From positions 1 through 63,321 of the forward strand of contig JAZRNV010000025.1 in NCBI GenBank assembly GCA_045648425.1: a DNA stretch of 63,321 bases, written 5' to 3'. Each line of letters starts with the position of its first letter. The first letter of the stretch is position 1. The translations under genes were made by a program, and so were the position numbers. Positions 34,415 through 43,205 of the stretch are shown here, piece after piece. This DNA comes from RGIG2206 sp045648425 (GTDB lineage Bacteria; Bacillota; Clostridia; Oscillospirales; Acutalibacteraceae). The notes under the pieces were generated by a model. The model saw nothing but the letters and a program-made list of their open reading frames with translations. It was not told where the DNA came from and ran no database searches.

Positions 34415-35355
34415 TGCTGCCACTCCTTTTTAATAATATCAAGGGCTTGTTCTGCGAGATTTTTTTCGTTTTCACGGTCAGCGTACAACCATTGTATGCG
34501 TTCATCCCGCCTAAACCAGCTTAATTGGCGCTTGGCGTAGCGCCTTGTTTGCATTTTAAGATGCTCGACGCACTCTTCCAAAGAGGAGGTGCCGTCAAAA
34601 TAGCCAAACAATTCTTTATGACCGATGGCCTGTGCAGAGGTGCTGCCTCGGTTTAAATAGGTTTGCCGCGCTTCATCCACAAGCCCGTTTTGCAGCATAA
34701 TATCAACCCGTTGATTAATGCGGTCGTACAAACGTTGACGGTCATCAAAGGTGATGCCGATTATGATTGGCTCAAATCGGGAAGGGGTATCGTGAGAATG
34801 CTCGAGCTGCTCAGACATAGTGGTGCCATCGGTGTAATAAAGTTCCAACGCACGGGTGATGCGTTTAACATCCGACAGGTGAAGCTTGGCCGCATATTGA
34901 GGATCAACCGTGGCCAGCTGCTCAAGTAAAGCTTCTGCACCTTCGTTTTCAAGGCGACTGTGCAGTTGCTCTCTCACTTGGGCGGAGTTACCTCCCGAAA
35001 AGGTTATATTATCTAAAAAGCTGTTCATATAAAGCCCTGTGCCACCCACCAAAACAGGCAAAGCCCCGCGACCGACAATTTCATCGGTCACGCGGTTGGC
35101 GTCTGCACAGTACTGCGCCACCGAATAGGGCTCATTCGGGTCAATAATGCCCACCAGATGATGAGGCACAGCTTGCATTTCGTCCTCAGTAGGCGCAGCC
35201 GTGGCGATGGACATATCGCGGTAAATTTGCATAGAATCGCAAGATATTATCTCGCCCTGCAAGCTCTTGGCCAGGGCTATTCCCAAAGAGGTTTTACCCG
35301 ATGCAGTAGGGCCTGCCACAGCTATTATTCTGATTTTTTTATCCAAGTCTGCCAA
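34411..35355 (-). CDS. miaA: tRNA dimethylallyltransferase
   Basis: Adds dimethylallyl to A37 of UNN-reading tRNAs, making the substrate for MiaB encoded upstream in the same run. 314 residues with P-loop AGPTASGKTSLGIALA, the ISCDSMQIYRDMSIATAAP segment, PVLVGGTGLYMNSFLD and KMQTRRYAKRQLSWFR near the C-terminus. The start is a TTG at 35355 inside the end of mutL with a poor ribosome site, so translation is likely coupled to mutL; a second TTG four codons later is possible. Confidence 0.95.
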   Translation of the reverse strand: MADLDKKIRIIAVAGPTASGKTSLGIALAKSLQGEIISCDSMQIYRDMSIATAAPTEDEMQAVPHHLVGIIDPNEPYSVAQYCADANRVTDEIVGRGALPVLVGGTGLYMNSFLDNITFSGGNSAQVREQLHSRLENEGAEALLEQLATVDPQYAAKLHLSDVKRITRALELYYTDGTTMSEQLEHSHDTPSRFEPIIIGITFDDRQRLYDRINQRVDIMLQNGLVDEARQTYLNRGSTSAQAIGHKELFGYFDGTSSLEECVEHLKMQTRRYAKRQLSWFRRDERIQWLYADRENEKNLAEQALDIIKKEWQQ

Positions 35356-37258
35356 ACTGTTTTTCCAGCTCTTTTCTGGTCAATTTGTAAGCCACGGGGC
35401 GACCGTGGGGACAGTATCTTATATCGTCACTGAGCGCCACCCTGCGTGCAAGGTGGATAAGGTCTTCTTTGCCCGATTTATCGCCACCTTTAACGGCAGC
35501 GCGGCAGGCCATATTATGATAAAGCCAATCCAGCTTGTCAAGCTGCACCTTGCCTCTGCTGTCAGCCAGACCTGCCGCCAGCTCGGTAACAAGAGCAGAA
35601 ACATCCTCTTCGGTCAAAACGGAGGGGACCGCTCTTACCAAAATGCTGGAGCCGCCAAACTCTTCAAGCTCAAAACCGGCCGCCGATATTTGGTCGGCGT
35701 TTTCCATAATTACGGCATATTCATCCTTCGACAGGGTGACGGCAACCGGCTCAAGCAGCAGCTGAGAGCTGACGGTGGCCGATGCCTTTAGTTTTTCGTA
35801 CAATATCCGCTCATGGGCGGCGTGCTTATCAATGATTATCAGCTCTTGACCGCATTGCACCAGCACATAGGTTGCAAAGGCCTCTCCCACAAAAATGACG
35901 TCAAAATCATCCGACTTTTGAGGGGGTGAGGGTTGCTCCTCTGCCTTTGGCTCCTCAATAGGTGCTGTGGGCTTTTGGGTGACGGCGGCAGAAACGGCAA
36001 TTGGCTCATCCTCCACCGCTATATCAAGGTTTATCGCTGCTTTAGGTTGCTCTGTCAGGTTGAAAGAGGGCTCTCTTAAAACTGTACTCGACGGTGCCGA
36101 GGTGACAGCGGCAGGAGTAATATGCTGAAAATAATCATCGCGGCGCAAAGGATTGGGCTGAGGTCTTGCAGGCGGTACAACGGGCGCTTGAGGAATATCA
36201 AACACTTTGGTCTGTTCTGCCTGCGGTATGCTTTGTGGGCTCTTGGTAGATGCAAGCTTGATTTCATTCATACGGTAGCCGCTGCCCAGAGCTGATTTAA
36301 CCCCGTAATAAACGGTGTCAAAAATCGGTTTTTCGTTGGTAAAGCGACATTCAAGCTTGGCAGGATGAACATTAATATCCACCTGAGAAGCATCCATCGT
36401 CAAAAAGAGCACGCCCGAGGGAAAAAGACCCGTCATTATGGAGCCGCGATAAGCCTGCTCCAGCGCGGCGCGCATCGTGTTGGAGTTGACATAGCGGCCG
36501 TTGATGAAAAAGTGTTGCATTCCTCTGGATTTTCGGGCCGCTTCGGGCTTGCAAACAAATCCGCCCAGGCGGAATCCGTCGCTTTCGTACTGCAAGGGAA
36601 TGAGTCCTGACCTAAACTCCCGTCCGTAAACCGAATATACCGTAGCCGACAAATCACCGTTGCCCTGGGTTTGCATTTGCACCTTGGAATCGGATATAAA
36701 GCGGAAGGATATTTCAGGATGAGAGAGGGCCATTCTATCCATAATTGAGGCCACTGCCACACCCTCGCGACTGTCTTTTTTAAGAAATTTCATTCGGGCA
36801 GGCACGTTGTAAAACAAATCTCTGACTATAAGGGTAGTTCCCTTGGGGCAACCTGCCTTTTCGTAAGACACCTCTTCCCCACCGTGGATGGAATAAGCGG
36901 TACCGTCACCATCGGCGGTAGCAGTCAGTATATCAACACGGGCAACAGCCGACACCGATGCCAATGCCTCGCCGCGGAAGCCCAAAGTGCCGATGGCTGT
37001 TAAATCTGCCTCGGTGGCTACTTTGCTGGTAGCGTGACGCAAAAAAGCGGTAGGCACCTGGTCATAGGGTATGCCGCAACCGTCATCGGTGATGCGCATA
37101 AAGGTAATGCCGCCATTTTTTATCTCAACAGTGATGTGTGAGGAACCGGCATCTATTGAGTTTTCGACCAGCTCTTTAATAACCGACGCAGGGCGCTCTA
37201 CAACTTCTCCTGCAGCAATCAGCTCGGCAACGTGTTTGTCAAGCACTTTGATGGGCAT
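35339..37258 (-). CDS. mutL: DNA mismatch repair protein MutL
   Basis: 639 residues. N-terminal GHKL ATPase: IAAGEVVERPASVIKELVEN, the DDGCGI motif, and GTLGFRGEALASVSAV. A proline/glutamate-rich linker (~330-440) joins the C-terminal dimerisation/endonuclease domain, which carries the intact DxHAxxExxxxE motif in DKHAAHERILYEK, plus ACRAAVKGG and CPHGRPVA. It is thus the nicking-type MutL of organisms lacking MutH. The ATG follows AGGAGGAACC. It lies 22 bases after mutS and overlaps miaA. Confidence 0.96.
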   Translation of the reverse strand: MPIKVLDKHVAELIAAGEVVERPASVIKELVENSIDAGSSHITVEIKNGGITFMRITDDGCGIPYDQVPTAFLRHATSKVATEADLTAIGTLGFRGEALASVSAVARVDILTATADGDGTAYSIHGGEEVSYEKAGCPKGTTLIVRDLFYNVPARMKFLKKDSREGVAVASIMDRMALSHPEISFRFISDSKVQMQTQGNGDLSATVYSVYGREFRSGLIPLQYESDGFRLGGFVCKPEAARKSRGMQHFFINGRYVNSNTMRAALEQAYRGSIMTGLFPSGVLFLTMDASQVDINVHPAKLECRFTNEKPIFDTVYYGVKSALGSGYRMNEIKLASTKSPQSIPQAEQTKVFDIPQAPVVPPARPQPNPLRRDDYFQHITPAAVTSAPSSTVLREPSFNLTEQPKAAINLDIAVEDEPIAVSAAVTQKPTAPIEEPKAEEQPSPPQKSDDFDVIFVGEAFATYVLVQCGQELIIIDKHAAHERILYEKLKASATVSSQLLLEPVAVTLSKDEYAVIMENADQISAAGFELEEFGGSSILVRAVPSVLTEEDVSALVTELAAGLADSRGKVQLDKLDWLYHNMACRAAVKGGDKSGKEDLIHLARRVALSDDIRYCPHGRPVAYKLTRKELEKQFGRLG

Positions 37259-37280
37259 TTAGGTTCCTCCTTTTCGTAAT

Positions 37281-39875
37281 TTACAGTGAACGGGCAAGCT
37301 TGGCCAGCTCGTCAAGTCGACTCATGGCCTGAAGGGGCGTAAGGCCGTTAACATCGGTGGCTTTAAGCTCGTCAATAAGCTGAAGGGTGGCGGTGTCACC
37401 AAAGGACAGCACACCCTCATCAGCATCACTCGTTTGAACAGGTGTGCGAGGTACATCCTTTTCAAGGTCTTTAAGAATGCGTCTTGCATGGCGCACTACC
37501 TCATCGGGGATGCCTGCAAGCTTGGCCACCTCTACACCGTAGCTTCCGTCGGCACTGCCGCGGATTATACGGCGCAGGAAGGTTATATCATCACCCTTTT
37601 TGCGGACAGAGGTGTTGTAATTTTTAACTCCGTCAAGGGTGTTTTCAAGCTCGGTAAGCTCGTGATAATGGGTTGCAAAAAGGGTTTTTGCTCCAATTTT
37701 TGATTTGTTGCAAACGTGCTCCAGCACGGCTCTGGCTATAGCCATACCGTCATAGGTAGAGGTGCCGCGGCCAATCTCGTCAAAAACCAGCAAGCTTTCG
37801 GAGGTAGCGTTTTTGAGAATATAAGCAACCTCGCTCATCTCGACCATAAAGGTAGATTGACCTGCCGATAAATCGTCAGAGGCACCCACTCGGGTAAAGA
37901 TAGCGTCACATATGCCGATATCGGCCGATGCCGCAGGAACAAACGAGCCCGCCTGGGCCATAAGCACAATTAGAGCCACCTGGCGCATATAGGTAGATTT
38001 ACCTGCCATATTGGGGCCTGTTATAATGGCGCAACGGTCATCCCTTTTGTCAAGATAGGTGTCATTGGGCACAAAGGGGGTAGAAAGCAAGCTCTCTACA
38101 ACGGGATGACGGCCGCCGTGAATTTCAATTCGGCCCTCGATATTTATAAGAGGACGGCAATAACCGTTGTTCACCGCAGTATGGGCAAAGGAGCAAAGCA
38201 CATCCAACCGACCGATGGCGGCAGCCGTAGACTGAATTCGGTCAAGACGGTCAGCTACCTCGTTTCGCACTTGGTCAAAAAGCTCCCTCTCAAGTCGGGC
38301 AAGACGCTCAGACGCGCCTAAAATGCGGCTTTCAAGCTCTTTGAGCTCTTCGGTTATATAACGCTCGCAGTTGGTAAGCGTCTGCTTGCGTATGTAGGTG
38401 TCGGGCACCATATCTTTAAAGGAATTGGTTATTTCAATGCAATAGCCGAAAACCTTGTTGTATTTGATTTTAAGGGTTTTTATGCCTGTGCGCTCACGCT
38501 CCTGGGCTTCTACCCTGCTGATGACCCCTTTGCCGTCGTTCATATCAAGGCGCAGCTGGTCAATGTCGGCATTATAGCCCGGGCGGATGATGTTGCCATC
38601 CTTAAGCAAGGCGGGCGGATCGGGAGATATGGCGCTATCTATAATAGCATAAACATCCTGCAGCTCATCCAGCTTTTTGTAGGTGTCGCACAGTATGCCC
38701 GAATTGCACATAGCAAGATAGTTCTTGATGCCGGGCAAACGGCTGATGGTATAGGCCAAGCTGCGTAATTCGCGAGGTGAAACGCTGCCGTAAATTACTC
38801 TTGACATAAGGCGCTCAATATCGAAAACGCCGCCCATCATCTCCCGCAGCTCGCAGCGTATTTCGGTTTGGTCATAAAGCTCCTGCACGCCGTTAAGACG
38901 GTTGTTGATAACCACAGGATTCAAAAGCGGTTGCTCTATCCATTGGCGCAAAAGGCGTTTGCCCATGGCAGTGCAGGTGTCGTCAACCACCTTCATCAGC
39001 GAGCCGCGGCTATCGCGGCCACGCATAGTTTCGCCGATTTCAAGATTGCGGCGAGTAGACATATCAAGGCGCATAAACTGTGCCTCTGTGTAAACGTTAA
39101 CCTTGTTGATACAGTTAAGACCCGTGCGCTTGGTTTGCTGCAAATATTCAATGGCAGCAGCAACCGCCCTGACCACCGACAAATCCTCCATACCCAAAGC
39201 AGCCACAGATCTGCCAAAGTGGGTCTCACACAGCAAAACAGACTCTTGAGGGTCAAAGCTGCTGTCGGGACGGGGCTCGAAACGGCATTTAAGGCGGGTT
39301 TGAAGAAAATCTACAATGCCCGGCTCAATTACCGCAGGAGCGTTCAATATAACCTCGGTGGGCTGATAGCACCCAAGCTCACTGATAATGCGGGTGGACA
39401 AGCTGTCCCCCGAAAAGGAGGTAGCGTAAAGGGCGCCGGTAGAAGCATCAACAAAGCAAATGGCAGCTTTATCGCCCTCAACCATAACAGAGCACAGATA
39501 ATTATTGCGCGACTCAACCAGCATACTGTCTTCTATAACCGTGGCAGGAGTTATAACACGAATAATTTCACGCTTAACAAGACCCTTTGCTTTAGCAGGG
39601 TCTTCGGTTTGCTCGCATATTGCTACTTTATAGCCCTTTTCAACCAGTCGGGAAACGTAGTTTTCATAGCTGTGAAAGGGCACACCGCACATAGGCGCCC
39701 TCTCAGCTAAGCCGCAATCTCGACCTGTCAGGGTTAACTCAAGCTCTTTGGATGCCAGCTTGGCATCGTCAAAAAACATCTCATAAAAGTCACCCAAGCG
39801 GAAAAAAAGTATGGTGTCGGGGTTTTCTTCTTTGATTTGAAGGTATTGCTTCATCATAGGAGATAGTTCTGCCAT
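37281..39875 (-). CDS. mutS: DNA mismatch repair protein MutS
   Basis: 864 residues, MutS1 type. The N-terminal mismatch-binding domain has FFRLGDFYEMFFDDA with the conserved Phe-x-Glu. The connector, core and clamp regions follow, then the ATPase with Walker A GPNMAGKSTYMRQ near residue 620, LVFDEIGRGTSTYDG (Walker B) and TLFATHYHEL. Works with MutL encoded next. It follows the YlbF gene by 33 bases. Confidence 0.97.
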   Translation of the reverse strand: MAELSPMMKQYLQIKEENPDTILFFRLGDFYEMFFDDAKLASKELELTLTGRDCGLAERAPMCGVPFHSYENYVSRLVEKGYKVAICEQTEDPAKAKGLVKREIIRVITPATVIEDSMLVESRNNYLCSVMVEGDKAAICFVDASTGALYATSFSGDSLSTRIISELGCYQPTEVILNAPAVIEPGIVDFLQTRLKCRFEPRPDSSFDPQESVLLCETHFGRSVAALGMEDLSVVRAVAAAIEYLQQTKRTGLNCINKVNVYTEAQFMRLDMSTRRNLEIGETMRGRDSRGSLMKVVDDTCTAMGKRLLRQWIEQPLLNPVVINNRLNGVQELYDQTEIRCELREMMGGVFDIERLMSRVIYGSVSPRELRSLAYTISRLPGIKNYLAMCNSGILCDTYKKLDELQDVYAIIDSAISPDPPALLKDGNIIRPGYNADIDQLRLDMNDGKGVISRVEAQERERTGIKTLKIKYNKVFGYCIEITNSFKDMVPDTYIRKQTLTNCERYITEELKELESRILGASERLARLERELFDQVRNEVADRLDRIQSTAAAIGRLDVLCSFAHTAVNNGYCRPLINIEGRIEIHGGRHPVVESLLSTPFVPNDTYLDKRDDRCAIITGPNMAGKSTYMRQVALIVLMAQAGSFVPAASADIGICDAIFTRVGASDDLSAGQSTFMVEMSEVAYILKNATSESLLVFDEIGRGTSTYDGMAIARAVLEHVCNKSKIGAKTLFATHYHELTELENTLDGVKNYNTSVRKKGDDITFLRRIIRGSADGSYGVEVAKLAGIPDEVVRHARRILKDLEKDVPRTPVQTSDADEGVLSFGDTATLQLIDELKATDVNGLTPLQAMSRLDELAKLARSL

Positions 39876-39908
39876 TTTTATGCTCCTGTTTTTTATTACT
39901 TTTGTTGA

Positions 39909-40316
39909 TTAGTGGCAACCGCCGCAGGTGGCACAGCTGCCTGTGCAGCCCGAAGAGGGCTCGCAGGTGTCGGGATCTTCACCCTGTATGCAAAGGTCAA
40001 TAACCCCATTCATATTTTGAAGCAGAGCGTCCAGCTCGCCCTTTGCCTTGTTGTATGCAATCATATTTTCGTTAACCATAATTTCGGCATAAATTTGACG
40101 CATACGGGCATTAAGCTGCTTAAAGCGCTCTTCGTTGCGATCTTCATCCTTGTTGGCCTCTTCACTTGCCTGCATACGCACAAGATTGAACTCGTGAATC
40201 TGCTGCTGAAGCTGCTCATCCTCATCGTTGGCCTTTCGGCAACGGTTAAACTCCATATAACGCTCGTCGGCCTGAAGGGCCTTGCCCAGTGCACGGGCTG
40301 CTAAAATAACATCCAT
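39909..40316 (-). CDS. YlbF/YmcA (Ric complex) family protein with Cys-rich tail
   Basis: 135 residues: helical YlbF domain (MDVILAARALGKALQADERY ... QIYAEIMVNENMIAYNKAKG) and a C-terminal tail with six cysteines, spaced as CIQGEDPDTCEPSSGCTGSC then ATCGGCH. In B. subtilis, YlbF, YmcA and YaaT form the Ric complex, which binds Fe-S clusters and affects RNA processing and development; ymcA there adjoins miaB, as here. The tail suggests cluster or metal binding. ATG 40316 has a strong AAGGAGGAT. Confidence 0.85.
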   Translation of the reverse strand: MDVILAARALGKALQADERYMEFNRCRKANDEDEQLQQQIHEFNLVRMQASEEANKDEDRNEERFKQLNARMRQIYAEIMVNENMIAYNKAKGELDALLQNMNGVIDLCIQGEDPDTCEPSSGCTGSCATCGGCH

Positions 40317-40332
40317 AATTATCCTCCTTAAT

Positions 40333-41745
40333 TTATAGGGCGATTTCGCCCTCAAGCACCCAGTTAAGGGCCTTGGTTATTTTTACGTTTACAAATTGGC
40401 CCACCAGCGAGGCGTCACCGTCAAAGGTTATGCCGATATTGCCGTCGGTGCGACCAAAAAGCTTGCCATCGGGATGATGCTCCTCACACAGCACGCGGTA
40501 GGTTTTACCCATCGACATAGCGCACCGTTTGGCTGCGATGCCCTCTTGCAAATCAAGCAGCTGCTGCATCCATTCGGCCTTTTGAGTGTGGCTGACGGGG
40601 TCATCCATCCTTGCGGCCGGTGTGCCCTCACGAGGGGAATAGATAAAGGTAAACAGAGAGGTAAACTGCACCTGCTCCACAAGAGACAGCGTATCGCAAA
40701 ACTCTTCGTAGGTTTCGCCGGGGAAGCCCACTATAACATCACTTGTAATGCTGAGCTCGGGCATTCTGCGTCGGGCCTCGTCAATAAGCCATAAATACCT
40801 TGCCCTGTCGTAGTGGCGGTTCATTGCCTTAAGCACCCTGTCGTTGCCCGATTGGAAGGGCAAATGCAAGTGCTTGCACACCTTGTCGCACTCAGCCATT
40901 GCATCAAGCAGATCGAGGGTGCAATCTTTGGGGTGAGAGGTCATAAAACGAAGCTGAAAATCGCCGGGAATATCGTTAAGCATTCTGAGCAGCTTGGCAA
41001 AATCAACTTCATATCCTTCGCTCTTGCCGTATGAGTTAACGTTTTGACCAAGCAGGGTTATATCCTTAAAGCCGGCAGCTATCATCTCTTTCGCCTCGGC
41101 CATTACATCCTCAAATTTGCGCGGGCGCTCACGGCCACGGACGTATGGCACGATGCAGTATGAACAAAAATTATTGCAGCCGTTCATTATAGGCAACCAG
41201 CCCTTGAAGGTGCTGTCGCGGCAAACGGGAATGCCCTCGGCTACAACTCCGTCGCATTCGGGGCGTTCAAAAACGCGCTTGCCCGATTTAATCAGATTAA
41301 ATATCAGCTGCGGTAATTTGTGCAAAGCGTGGGTGCCGAAAACCAAATTGACGTAAGGATAGCTTTTACGCACCTTTTCTGCCACCTGCTCTTGCTGCAC
41401 CATACATCCGCACAGAGCCAGTATGGTTTGGGGGCGAGCCCGCTTAATGGCCTTAAGGGCACCAACATTGCCCAGCACCCTATCCTCAGCGTGGCCGCGG
41501 ACGGCACAGGTGTTAAAAAGGATAAGGTCGGCATTTTCGGGGGCGTCGGTAAAGCCGAACCCCATCTGCACAAGCAAGCCCTTTATGCGCTCACCATCGC
41601 TGACATTTTGCTGACAGCCGTAAGAGTGCACAAAGGCCACAGGTGTGTGGCCGAACCGTTCAAAAAGCAACGGAGCGGCTTTTTTGGCATATTCAAGCTG
41701 TTTTTCAACCTCTTGGGCAGTAACACGAGTTACATTGCAAGACAA
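40333..41745 (-). CDS. miaB: tRNA-i6A37 methylthiotransferase
   Basis: 470 residues, radical-SAM methylthiotransferase converting i6A37 to ms2i6A37. UPF0004 domain with three cluster cysteines (SYGCQQN, NTCAVR, CGCM), radical SAM CxxxCxxC as CNNFCSYC, and a C-terminal TRAM domain (KTYRVLCEEH ... FVNVKITKALNWVLEGE). The start is TTG 41745, 7 bases after GGAGGTG. Its substrate-maker miaA lies downstream in the same run. Confidence 0.95.
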   Translation of the reverse strand: MSCNVTRVTAQEVEKQLEYAKKAAPLLFERFGHTPVAFVHSYGCQQNVSDGERIKGLLVQMGFGFTDAPENADLILFNTCAVRGHAEDRVLGNVGALKAIKRARPQTILALCGCMVQQEQVAEKVRKSYPYVNLVFGTHALHKLPQLIFNLIKSGKRVFERPECDGVVAEGIPVCRDSTFKGWLPIMNGCNNFCSYCIVPYVRGRERPRKFEDVMAEAKEMIAAGFKDITLLGQNVNSYGKSEGYEVDFAKLLRMLNDIPGDFQLRFMTSHPKDCTLDLLDAMAECDKVCKHLHLPFQSGNDRVLKAMNRHYDRARYLWLIDEARRRMPELSITSDVIVGFPGETYEEFCDTLSLVEQVQFTSLFTFIYSPREGTPAARMDDPVSHTQKAEWMQQLLDLQEGIAAKRCAMSMGKTYRVLCEEHHPDGKLFGRTDGNIGITFDGDASLVGQFVNVKITKALNWVLEGEIAL

Positions 41746-41751
41746 GTCGAG

Positions 41752-42408
41752 TCACCTCCGTAATATGTCAATCAGCTCGCAGGGCTTTGAGATAAGCTCC
41801 TTTGCGCCGTTAGCAAGAAGCTCCTCTCTGCCTCTGAAGCCCCACAAAACACCTACGGGATAGGCGCCGCTGTTGAGGCCGGTAAGTATATCAACACCCG
41901 AATCGCCCACAAAAACGCATTGGTCAGGGGTTACACCCAGCTCTTTCATGGCCATAAGGGGCATGGCAGGGTCGGGCTTGGCAGGCACACCGTCCTGCTG
42001 GCCGATAACAACGTCAAATTTGCCGGGCAGCATTTGTGCTATAAGGGGCTTGGCCTGAACGTCGGGCTTGTTGGTAACAACTGCGGTCAGATAGCCCATT
42101 TTTTTGAGCTCGTCTATAAGCTCGCAAACACCGTCATAGGGCTTGGTGTTATCCATAGAATGAAGGGCGTAGTAGTCGGCATAATCAGCTACAACCTGCT
42201 CGTACAGCTCCCCTTCCTTTTGGCCCTCGGGCATAGCGCGCTGCACCATAATTCTCATTCCGTTGCCTGCAAAAAGCTTGTATGCATCAACAGGATGAGT
42301 GGGTAATCCGTTTTTATTCAATGCATAGTTAACCGATACCGCAAGGTCGGTTACGGTGTCGTTAACAGTGCCGTCTAAATCGAAAAGAATTGCTTTAATA
42401 TGTGTCAT
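41752..42408 (-). CDS. HAD family hydrolase (phosphoglycolate phosphatase-like)
   Basis: 218 residues of the Gph/PGMB type: motif I FDLDGTVNDT, helical C1 cap, motif II AVVTNKP, motif III Lys in AKPDPAM, motif IV FVGDSGVDI. Likely hydrolyses a small phosphate ester such as phosphoglycolate, possibly in repair of DNA-end metabolites, though this is only family knowledge. First gene of the long minus-strand run; its ATG follows AGGAGG and a strong promoter. Confidence 0.9.
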   Translation of the reverse strand: MTHIKAILFDLDGTVNDTVTDLAVSVNYALNKNGLPTHPVDAYKLFAGNGMRIMVQRAMPEGQKEGELYEQVVADYADYYALHSMDNTKPYDGVCELIDELKKMGYLTAVVTNKPDVQAKPLIAQMLPGKFDVVIGQQDGVPAKPDPAMPLMAMKELGVTPDQCVFVGDSGVDILTGLNSGAYPVGVLWGFRGREELLANGAKELISKPCELIDILRR

Positions 42409-42435
42409 GGGTATAATCCTCCTATTATCTTTTCT

Positions 42436-42464
42436 ATTATATCAAAAGTTGTGCCATTTTTCAA
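42436..42464 (-). promoter_or_regulatory. Sigma-A promoter of the HAD-miaB-mutSL run
   Basis: Minus strand TTGAAA, 17 bases, TATAAT, about 28 bases before the HAD ATG. Confidence 0.8.
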
Positions 42465-42481
42465 ATAAAATATTTGAAAAA
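42457..42481. promoter_or_regulatory. Operator-like palindrome over the -35 box
   Basis: Perfect 10-bp inverted repeat TTTTTCAAAT-N5-ATTTGAAAAA covering the -35 of the miaB/mutSL promoter. Position suggests a repressor site; no T run follows that would make it a terminator. Confidence 0.5.
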
Positions 42482-42530
42482 TTAAAAGAAATGTGATAGA
42501 ATGTTTTTGCGGCCGATTTTAACAGAAAAA

Positions 42531-42564
42531 CAAAAAAATCCGCCCACTTTCGTGAACGGATTTT
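42531..42564 (-). terminator. Terminator of the four-helix-bundle gene; repeat copy 1
   Basis: Minus strand AAAATCCG / CGGATTTT stem continuing through U-G pairs to a CAC-GAAA-GTG tip, followed by seven T. The 30 bases 42535-42564 are identical to 43080-43109. Confidence 0.85.
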
Positions 42565-42566
42565 GA

Positions 42567-42923
42567 CTATTTACTATTCTCTTTAGAAGTTCTAATTGAT
42601 GCAACTAGAATCCGCTTTATTTCTAAACAATCATTAATCAAAGAATTAGATAATTTTTCATCAATATATTCGGACATATGAAGCAATTTGATCCAATATT
42701 CGGTTTCTGCCGTCTCTTTCAGGGCAATATGCATTTTAGAAATAAAGTCGGCCGGACTTTGGCCGTAATTTGCCTCGTTTATATTTGCGCCAATGCTTGT
42801 ACCACAGCGAATCAATTGCTTTGCAATAGTTAACCCTTTCTTGTTTTGAATTAGGTAGTCATGCAGTTTTACTATTCTTGCTGCAAATAATAAGGATTTA
42901 TCCACCAAAATATTTTCTTTCAT
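42567..42923 (-). CDS. Four-helix-bundle protein (23S rRNA intervening-sequence type)
   Basis: 118 residues matching the four-helix-bundle family (TIGR02436) first found encoded in 23S rRNA intervening sequences: ARIVKLHDYLIQNKKGLTIA, RCGTSIGANINEANYGQSPADFISKMHIALKETAETEYWI, and LNDCLEIKRIL-like end. Function unknown. It forms a self-contained unit with its own consensus promoter and terminator, placed between a tRNA gene and the mutSL run and bounded by duplicated hairpins, so it looks inserted. Its AT-content is higher than its neighbours'. Confidence 0.9.
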   Translation of the reverse strand: MKENILVDKSLLFAARIVKLHDYLIQNKKGLTIAKQLIRCGTSIGANINEANYGQSPADFISKMHIALKETAETEYWIKLLHMSEYIDEKLSNSLINDCLEIKRILVASIRTSKENSK

Positions 42924-42943
42924 TTGTTCACATCCTTTAGATA

Positions 42944-42971
42944 ATTATAGTACATACAGGTTATTTGTCAA
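42944..42971 (-). promoter_or_regulatory. Promoter of the four-helix-bundle gene
   Basis: Minus strand TTGACA, 16 bases, TATAAT, 20 bases before the ATG. Confidence 0.8.
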
Positions 42972-43075
42972 AATTATTCATTATTCATCAGCAAAGCGAC
43001 TTCATTTTTTCATTATTCATTCGAAAATCCGTTTTAATGAATAATGAATAATGAATATTGAAAAATGAATAATAC
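42972..43075. repeat. ATTATTCATT-type AT-rich repeat with inverted arms
   Basis: Contains several copies of ATTATTCATT and its complement AATGAATAAT. TTCATTATTCATT (left) and AATGAATAATGAA (right) form a 13-bp inverted repeat around CGAAAATCCGTTTT. That loop repeats the outer part of the neighbouring terminator. No coding sequence. Looks like a small repetitive element or degenerate insertion end. Confidence 0.7.
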
Positions 43076-43113
43076 AACGAAAATCCGCCCACTTTCGTGA
43101 ACGGATTTTCGTT
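43076..43113 (-). terminator. tRNA-Thr terminator; repeat copy 2
   Basis: Minus strand: 12-bp stem AACGAAAATCCG / CGGATTTTCGTT continuing via two U-G pairs and CAC/GTG to a GAAA tetraloop. It abuts the tRNA CCA end. 43080-43109 equals copy 1. Confidence 0.85.
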
Positions 43114-43189
<76 letters not shown>

Positions 43190-43205
43190 ATCGATAACAA
43201 ATGGT

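Noticed and set aside
38868..39710. 280-codon open frame opposite mutS
   Set aside because: Shadow frame inside a well-supported gene, without domain signal.
42972..43109. CRISPR-like array from repeated ATTATTCATT and paired 30-bp repeats
   Set aside because: Repeats are irregular or only two copies, spacers are not unit length, and no cas genes are present.
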